This document shows positions 59,783-64,000 of a stretch of DNA of 64,000 nucleotides, piece after piece. The stretch is taken from positions 2,046,001 through 2,110,000 of the forward strand of contig OY969802.1 of NCBI GenBank assembly GCA_963703235.1. The letters are read 5' to 3'. The notes beneath the pieces were generated by a model. It ran no database searches and was not told where the DNA came from. It was given only the letters and a program-made list of their open reading frames with translations. Numbering within the stretch: position 1 is the first letter of the stretch; the number at the start of each line of letters is the position of its first letter. Both the position numbers and the translations under genes were made by a program. The DNA is from VRUE01 sp963703235 (GTDB lineage Bacteria; Actinomycetota; Thermoleophilia; Solirubrobacterales; 70-9).

Positions 59783-60048
59783 CAGCGCTCTCCGACGTAG
59801 GGCAGCAGGGCGATCTCTCTGGCGCGCTTCACCGCCACCGAGAGCTGGCGCTGGTGCTTGCGCGAGAGGCCGGTGACGCGGCGTCCGCGGGTCTTGCCCT
59901 TGTCCGAGAGGAAGCGCCGCAGCAGGTTGAGATCCTTGTAGTCGACCGCCTCGGAGTTGATCCGCGTGTATTTGCGCGGCCGCACCCGGTCGGCGCCACG
60001 CCGTCCCCGGCGCGGCGCTGCCGCTCCGTTCTCTCTAGCTCTAGCCAT
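59782..60048 (-). CDS. rpsR: 30S ribosomal protein S18
   Basis: An 88-aa basic protein with the S18 signature YTRINSEAVDYKDLNLLRRFLSDKGKTRGRRVTGLSRKHQRQLSVAVKRAREIALLPYVG. It binds rRNA next to S6. It lacks the cysteine zinc motif, so it is of the zinc-independent (C-) form. Between ssb (through palindromic element D) and rplI. Confidence 0.96.
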   Translation of the reverse strand: MARARENGAAAPRRGRRGADRVRPRKYTRINSEAVDYKDLNLLRRFLSDKGKTRGRRVTGLSRKHQRQLSVAVKRAREIALLPYVGER

Positions 60049-60068
60049 GCGGCTCGTGATGGTACAGA

Positions 60069-60170
60069 CCTGACGCGGTCAAGAGGCGGCATACGGCGTC
60101 CTCAGTCGCTCGCGTGCAGAGCACGCCACGCTCCCTGCGTCCTTGTCTGCCACCCCTTGACCGCGTCAGG
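60069..60170 (-). repeat. Family II palindromic element, copy D
   Basis: Perfect 15-bp arms CCTGACGCGGTCAAG (60069-60083) and CTTGACCGCGTCAGG (60156-60170), extended inward by GGxGGCA/TGCCxCC. The loop holds CAAGGACGCAGGG (60133-60145 on the minus strand), GAGGACGCCG (60094-60103) and a small hairpin GCGTGC-AGA-GCACGC. The conserved words and their order match copy B at 24488; the arms do not. It occupies the ssb-rpsR intergenic region, inside an operon. Confidence 0.75.
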
Positions 60171-60185
60171 GGGTGTCTTAGACCT

Positions 60186-60665
60186 CTAGAACGGGATGTC
60201 GTCGTCTCCGCCGCTGCCCGCCGGGGTGCCGGCGTAGTCGGAGGTGTCGGCGGGCACGTCGCTGCTGGGGCTGAAGCCGTTGCCGTTACCGCCGTTGCCC
60301 CCGCCTCCACCGTCCCGGGAGCCGAGGAACTGGACCGAGTTGGCGACGATCTGCACCGCCTGCCGTTTGCCACCGCCCTCTTTGGCCTCCCACTCGCGCC
60401 AGTCGAGCCGCCCTTCGACCGCGACCGGGCGCCCCTTGGAGAGGTAGTTGGCGCAGTTCTCGCCCTGCCCGCCCCAGACGACGACGTCGAAGTAGTTGGG
60501 CTTGTCGACCCATTCGCCGGTCTGGCCGTCCTTGCGACGGCTGTTGACCGCCACCCGCAACTCGCAGACGGAGGTTCCGCCGCCGGTGCTGCGCAGTTCG
60601 GGGTCCTTGGTCAGGTTCCCGGTGATGACCACCACGTTGATGTTCGAAGCCGCCACGGCTCTCAC
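60186..60665 (-). CDS. ssb: Single-stranded DNA-binding protein
   Basis: A 159-aa protein with an N-terminal OB fold (SNINVVVITGNLTKDPELRSTGGGTSVCELRVAVNSRRKDGQTGEWVDKPNYFDVVVWGGQGENCANYLSKGRPVAVEGRLDWREWEAKEGGGKRQAVQIVANSVQFL), a glycine/asparagine-rich linker and the conserved acidic tip DDDIPF that recruits partner proteins. ATG 60665 (MRAVAAS). It sits between rpsF and rpsR in the standard order. Confidence 0.96.
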   Translation of the reverse strand: MRAVAASNINVVVITGNLTKDPELRSTGGGTSVCELRVAVNSRRKDGQTGEWVDKPNYFDVVVWGGQGENCANYLSKGRPVAVEGRLDWREWEAKEGGGKRQAVQIVANSVQFLGSRDGGGGGNGGNGNGFSPSSDVPADTSDYAGTPAGSGGDDDIPF

Positions 60666-60755
60666 TCCTCAGATCGCGTTATCGAGACATCAGTCTAAGA
60701 GCGCGGCCGGCGCGACTCTCCCCCCTGAGGGCGGAATATCCGCAAAAGTCCGACG

Positions 60756-61343
60756 CTATTTGGCCGCTTCGGCGGGCTCGTCGCCCTCGCCGGCGGTGGC
60801 GGGCTCCGGGGGAGCCTCCTCCGTGGCCTCCGCGGCCGGCTCGCCCGCCTCCGCGGCGGGCTCGGCCTCGGCAGCGGCCTCGGGCGTCGGCGCTGCAGTC
60901 TCTTCGCCGCCGTTCTCCGATGCGGCCTCGGCAGCGGTCTCGCTTGCCGCGACGGCCGGCCCGGCGGTCTCTGCCTCAGCGCCCGCGGGTGCCGTCGGAC
61001 GCTCGCGCGACGCGGCAGGCCCCGGCGCGGCGGTGGCCGGCGGGACCGTCACCGGCGTCTCCGGGCCGACTTTGAAGATGCGGAAGCGGAGCACCCCGTC
61101 GGCGATCTTGAGGTTGTGGTCGAGCTGTTCGAGCAGCTCGGAGGGGCCCTCGAAGCGGAACCAGCGGTAGTCGGCCTCGTTGCGCTGGGCGATCTCGTAG
61201 GCCAGCTTGCGCAGGCCCCACTCGTTCTCGTGTTTCAGCGTCCCGGCGGCCTCGATCTGCCCTCGCGCCTCTTTGGCGACAGCGTCGCGTGCCGGGGCGT
61301 CCTGCCCCGGGTCCAGCATCAGAACCAGCTCGTATTCGCGCAT
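60756..61343 (-). CDS. rpsF: 30S ribosomal protein S6 with a long acidic C-terminal extension
   Basis: A 195-aa protein (MREYELVLMLDPGQD...; ATG 61343; an earlier ATG at 61364 adds seven basic residues and is less likely). The S6 fold covers residues 1-100 (REYELV, WGLRKLAYEIAQRNEADYRWFRFEG, LLEQLDHNLKIADGVLRFRIFK). A 90-residue Ala/Glu/Pro tail (EAAAEAEPAAEAGEPAAEATEE...) extends far beyond the usual length. Tails of S6 are post-translationally modified in some bacteria; here its use is unknown. Confidence 0.93.
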   Translation of the reverse strand: MREYELVLMLDPGQDAPARDAVAKEARGQIEAAGTLKHENEWGLRKLAYEIAQRNEADYRWFRFEGPSELLEQLDHNLKIADGVLRFRIFKVGPETPVTVPPATAAPGPAASRERPTAPAGAEAETAGPAVAASETAAEAASENGGEETAAPTPEAAAEAEPAAEAGEPAAEATEEAPPEPATAGEGDEPAEAAK

Positions 61344-61388
61344 CGCCGCCAAACGGCGTCGCACTATAGCGACGGCCCGACCCCCGCC

Positions 61389-61877
61389 TCAGTGCGGGGC
61401 GAACTCCATAGAGCCGTCGTCGAGTGGCGGCGATGCTTCTACAGGAGCAGCGGGCGCTGGAGCAGGGACAGGCGTCTTCGGGACAGGGGCCACGGCGGGC
61501 GGGTCATGGTGTCGGGTGGGGGCACCCGGCTTGCGCTGCGATCTTCTCCGGGCAGAGGAACCACGCGGACGGCGGGATGAAGCCTCGCCCTCCGAAGACT
61601 CCGCGCGGCGCCTAGTACCCCCACCCGACACCACCCGCCCGAGTCGCCTCTGTGGCCGACGCTTGCTCGATTCCAGCGGAGGAGCACCGACGTGCGACGC
61701 GCCCACGTCCGCAGGCAACGGCGCCAACTCCGCCACCCGCGGCAGCCCCACATCGGCAGGCAACGGCGCAGGCACCGGCGGCTCAAGCAAAGAGGGCACG
61801 ACCCGCAGCGCCAGCAACGCCCCAAGGGCAATAGCTCCCCATTTCGCAGCCGCAACCCACTGGACTCGTAGTCCCAT
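61389..61877 (-). CDS. Small membrane-anchored proline-rich protein with a palindromic insertion
   Basis: A 162-aa protein. The N-terminus carries one membrane anchor (AAAKWGAIALGALLALRVVPSLL), then a proline/leucine repeat PVPAPLPADVGLPRVAELAPLPADVGASHVG. Residues about 80-127, rich in Arg/Ser/Gly, are encoded by palindromic element E, and the rest is proline/alanine-rich (TPVPAPAPAAPVEASPP). The frame stays open through the element. No family recognised; extracellular disordered stalk is a reasonable reading. Confidence 0.55.
   Translation of the reverse strand: MGLRVQWVAAAKWGAIALGALLALRVVPSLLEPPVPAPLPADVGLPRVAELAPLPADVGASHVGAPPLESSKRRPQRRLGRVVSGGGTRRRAESSEGEASSRRPRGSSARRRSQRKPGAPTRHHDPPAVAPVPKTPVPAPAPAAPVEASPPLDDGSMEFAPH
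61498..61639 (-). repeat. Palindromic element E, inside the proline-rich membrane protein gene
   Basis: Arms GGTGTCGGGTGGGGG (61508-61522) and CCCCCACCCGACACC (61618-61632) are perfectly complementary; a further GGCGGGT/ACCCGCC pairs outside after a 3-nt bulge. The 95-nt loop is translated as an Arg/Ser-rich stretch without a stop. The core does not match families I or II. With element G it forms a class of palindromes tolerated in frame. Confidence 0.65.
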
Positions 61878-61930
61878 GCATCACTAAGGCGTCAGCCCGA
61901 GAAACTCTCCCCGGGAAGCGGCTGGGAAAG

Positions 61931-62057
61931 AGGGGTCGGGCGTCCCTTATCTGGAGTGTCGCGAAGCGGGGCACCGCCGAGTGTCTCCAGCCGCGAAGCG
62001 GCACCAAATTCGTGAGCGGAGCGAACATCAACTCCAGATAAGGGACACCCGACCCCT
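61931..62057 (-). repeat. Family I palindromic element, copy F
   Basis: The clearest member: 27-bp arms (61931-61957 and 62031-62057) with a single mismatch flank a 73-nt core. On the minus strand the core begins TGATGTTCGC and ends CGCTTCGCGAC, about 92% identical to copy A. It lies in the 181-bp spacer between the proline-rich membrane protein and the otsA-like gene, immediately downstream of the latter's stop codon (62059). Confidence 0.85.
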
Positions 62058-62058
62058 C

Positions 62059-63522
62059 CTACGCAACCGTTTGCCGAAGCTCCTCAATGTCCCTGAGCTG
62101 ATCATCGACCCAGTCCCCAGGGTTACGGGAGTAGATGATCTCCTTCAGATGCTCAGACCGCAGCCGCCGCTCCTCGGGCGCCATCGTCAGCGCCCGGTAG
62201 ATCGCGTCGGCCTGCTCCTGGATGTCGAAGGGGTTGACCGAGAGCACGCAGTCGGCCAGCTCCTCGTGCGAGCCGGTGTTCTCGGACAGCATCAGGACGC
62301 CGTTGCGGGTGTTGACCGCCGGCGCCTCCTTGGCGACCAGGTTCATCCCGTCGAAGATCGAGTTGACCATCAGCAGGTCGAAGTGCTTGTAGCGGGCGAC
62401 CGCCTCGGGGAAGTTCTCGTAGATCTTGAGGTCGATCGGCATCCAGTCGGTCGTCCCGTGGCGGTGGTTGACCACCGCGACCAGGGCCTCGATCCGTTCC
62501 AGGTACTCGGCGTACTCGGGCACGTCCTGGCGCGAGGGCTGCAGGTGGGCGATGAAGGTGACTTTCTCGCGGAACTCTGGGTGCTGGTCGAGGAAGACGT
62601 CGAAGGCGGTGAAGCCGCGCAGCACGTTCTTGGAGAGGTCGGCGCGGTCGACGCGGATGATCAGGTGCTCCCGCCGCCGCTCGACGACCTCGCGCTCGGC
62701 CGCCGCCACCTCGGCCGACTCGGCTGCCCGCTGCAGCCGCTCGGCGTCGATCGAGAGCGGGTAGGCCCGCGCCAGGGTCTGCCCACCCGCGTGCTGCACC
62801 AGGCAGCGCTCGTAGTCGACCTCGACCTCGAGCAGTTCGTCGCAGCAGCGCAGGAAGTTGATGCAGTAGGAGTGGGTGTGGAAGCCGATGATGTCGTTGG
62901 CGAGCATGCCGCGGTAGATCGCCTCGCGGACTCGCCCCGGCAGGATCCGCCAGCTGTCCGGCTGCGACCAGGGGATGTGGACGAAGTGGTGGAGAAAGGT
63001 GTCGGGCCGCTCGGCTCGGATCATCCCGGGGGCCGTGTAGAGGTGGTAGTCGTGCAGCATCACCAACGGCCGCTCGCGGTTCTCGATCTGGCCCAGAACG
63101 GCACGGGCGATGTCGCGGTTGACGGTCTGGTAGCCGTGGTCCCAGGCGTCGATCTCCTCCTGACGGATGTCCGGCGCGTTGGAGAGGTCCCAGAGGTAGT
63201 GCTGGATGAACCAGAGGATCGGGTTGGCGATCACGTTGTAGAAGCGGTCGTAGGCGACGGCGTCGCTCCCCACCAGCAGCACCCGGTACTCGATGCCGTC
63301 GATCGAGAGCTCGACCGGCCCGCCCCGCTCCTCGGAGACGGCGACGTCCTCGTCGGTCATCGCCGAGGCGATCCAGAGCGCGTCGCGGTGCGAGACGAGC
63401 CCCGAGAGGGCCGTCACCAGGCCGCCGCCGCCGCGGCGCACGGTGCGCTCGCCGGCCTCGTCCCGCTCGAACTGCGCCGGCCCGCGGTTGGAGACGATGA
63501 TCAATGGATCGCCATCGGCCAC
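62059..63522 (-). CDS. otsA: Alpha,alpha-trehalose-phosphate synthase (GT20, OtsA-like)
   Basis: A 487-aa GT20 enzyme: LIIVSNRGPAQF, GGGGLVTALSGLVSHRDALWIAS, MLHDYHLYTAPGMIR (acceptor loop), HFVHIPWSQPDSWRILPGRVREAIYRGMLANDIIGFHTHSYCINFLRCC, and donor-site VNSIFDGMNLVAKEAPAVNTRNGVLMLSENTGSHEEL. It forms trehalose-6-phosphate from UDP-glucose (or another NDP-glucose) and glucose-6-phosphate. It is followed upstream by a second trehalose gene on the same strand, and its product is not fused to OtsB. Confidence 0.9.
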   Translation of the reverse strand: MADGDPLIIVSNRGPAQFERDEAGERTVRRGGGGLVTALSGLVSHRDALWIASAMTDEDVAVSEERGGPVELSIDGIEYRVLLVGSDAVAYDRFYNVIANPILWFIQHYLWDLSNAPDIRQEEIDAWDHGYQTVNRDIARAVLGQIENRERPLVMLHDYHLYTAPGMIRAERPDTFLHHFVHIPWSQPDSWRILPGRVREAIYRGMLANDIIGFHTHSYCINFLRCCDELLEVEVDYERCLVQHAGGQTLARAYPLSIDAERLQRAAESAEVAAAEREVVERRREHLIIRVDRADLSKNVLRGFTAFDVFLDQHPEFREKVTFIAHLQPSRQDVPEYAEYLERIEALVAVVNHRHGTTDWMPIDLKIYENFPEAVARYKHFDLLMVNSIFDGMNLVAKEAPAVNTRNGVLMLSENTGSHEELADCVLSVNPFDIQEQADAIYRALTMAPEERRLRSEHLKEIIYSRNPGDWVDDQLRDIEELRQTVA

Positions 63523-63570
63523 ACGCTCACCCTACCCGGAGCGCTCCAGCGGCTTTGCGGCTGGGCGCGA

Positions 63571-64000
63571 TCAGTCCAGCTCTGAGAGCAGCTGCAGCCA
63601 GTCCCGCAGCAGGCGCGGAGAGAGGAACTCGCGCCGGGCGTGTTCCTTGCCGGCGCGTCCCAGCTTCTTTCCCAGCTCGGGGTCGGCGAGGATTTCCACG
63701 CAGCGCTGGGCGCACTCCTGCGGCGAGTCGACCAGGAAGCCGCTCTTGCCGTTCTCGATCTGCAGCGGGATGCCACCGACGTTGCCGGCGACCGTCGGCC
63801 GTCCCTTCCAGAGCGCCTCGGTCACGGTCAACCCAAACCCCTCGCGGATCGACTTCTGCAGGCAGACGTCGGACTGCGACTGGAAGGCGTTGACCTCGAT
63901 CGCACCGACGTTGTTGAGGTTGTTGAGGATCTTGATGTCAGGGTCGCCGTCGGCGTATTCGAAGGTGTGCTGGAAGAACTCCCAGCCCTCCGGGTCGTCG
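63571..64000 (-). CDS. TreT-like trehalose synthase glycosyltransferase (C-terminal part; runs off the window)
   Basis: About 143 C-terminal residues of a GT4-family retaining glycosyltransferase: DDPEGWEFFQHTFEYADGD, ILNNLNNVGAIEVNAFQSQSDVCLQKSIREGFGLTVTEALWKGRPTVAGNVGGIPLQIENGKSGFLVDSPQECAQRCVEIL. The EGFGLTVTEALWKG block is the E-x7-E donor-binding motif. The closest family by eye is TreT, which makes trehalose from NDP-glucose and glucose. With otsA next door this suggests two trehalose routes. The N-terminus lies beyond 64000. Confidence 0.8.
   Translation of the reverse strand, partial: DDPEGWEFFQHTFEYADGDPDIKILNNLNNVGAIEVNAFQSQSDVCLQKSIREGFGLTVTEALWKGRPTVAGNVGGIPLQIENGKSGFLVDSPQECAQRCVEILADPELGKKLGRAGKEHARREFLSPRLLRDWLQLLSELD

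Noticed and set aside
60635..60660. TTGATGTTCG in the ssb gene as another family I core
   Set aside because: It is coding sequence for SNINVVV in a conserved position with no complementary arms nearby.

Overview
The window is about 70% GC and carries the replication-origin neighbourhood of what is most likely a Thermoleophilia/Solirubrobacterales-type actinobacterium. That placement is an inference from gene content and base composition. It rests on the recF-dnaN-dnaA / rpmH-rnpA-yidD-yidC-jag-rsmG-parA-parB order, six consecutive Mce proteins with a TetR regulator, a Bacillus-like split cytochrome b with a fused cytochrome c, frequent GTG/TTG starts, and -10 boxes placed 6-10 nt before start codons.

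Layout. 1-7.7 kb: origin block, with a cluster of DnaA-box-like sites between dnaA and dnaN and a near-consensus parS at the rnpA/yidD junction. 7.7-9.35 kb: a small restriction-modification island (MT-A70 methyltransferase, winged-helix-like protein, BglII-like nuclease) next to tRNA-Ile(GAU). 9.4-18.7 kb: bifunctional nuclease family protein, ddl, aminotransferase, alkaline-phosphatase-superfamily protein, polytopic glycosyltransferase-like protein, Fic AMPylase, YmdB-like phosphoesterase and a GGCT-like protein. 18.6-24.5 kb: ABC exporter, then hemB, a fused AhbA/AhbB-like protein, hemL and a small unknown gene. 24.6-29.1 kb: secreted four-Cys protein, secreted helical protein and MMPL transporter. 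29.2-33.2 kb: Rieske / cytochrome b / subunit IV-cytochrome c complex followed by menaquinone genes. 33.4-35.8 kb: zinc-ribbon protein, tatA, tatC, TPR-like protein and tRNA-Lys(CUU). 35.8-53.2 kb: a large envelope lipid-transport island with two secreted paralogs, a second MMPL, six Mce genes, three more secreted paralogs and a TetR regulator. 53.2-64 kb: purA, a DnaC-like loader, an intein-containing dnaB, the rplI-rpsR-ssb-rpsF block, and trehalose genes (otsA-like and the end of a treT-like gene).

How the parts work together. The origin block handles initiation, segregation (ParA/ParB/parS) and membrane protein insertion. The heme block and the menaquinone/b6c block together serve respiration. 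The MMPL, Mce and secreted four-Cys proteins look like one hydrophobic-substrate export/import system: six paralogous secreted proteins flank two MMPL pumps and the Mce operon. No YrbE permease or Mce ATPase is present here.

The most unusual non-coding signal is a set of 90-145 bp palindromic elements. Members of one family share a conserved 72-91 nt loop, but each copy has its own unrelated, self-complementary arms. Family I has three copies (4704, 33219, 61931), family II has two (24488, 60069), and two further palindromes lie in frame inside protein genes (15439, 61498).
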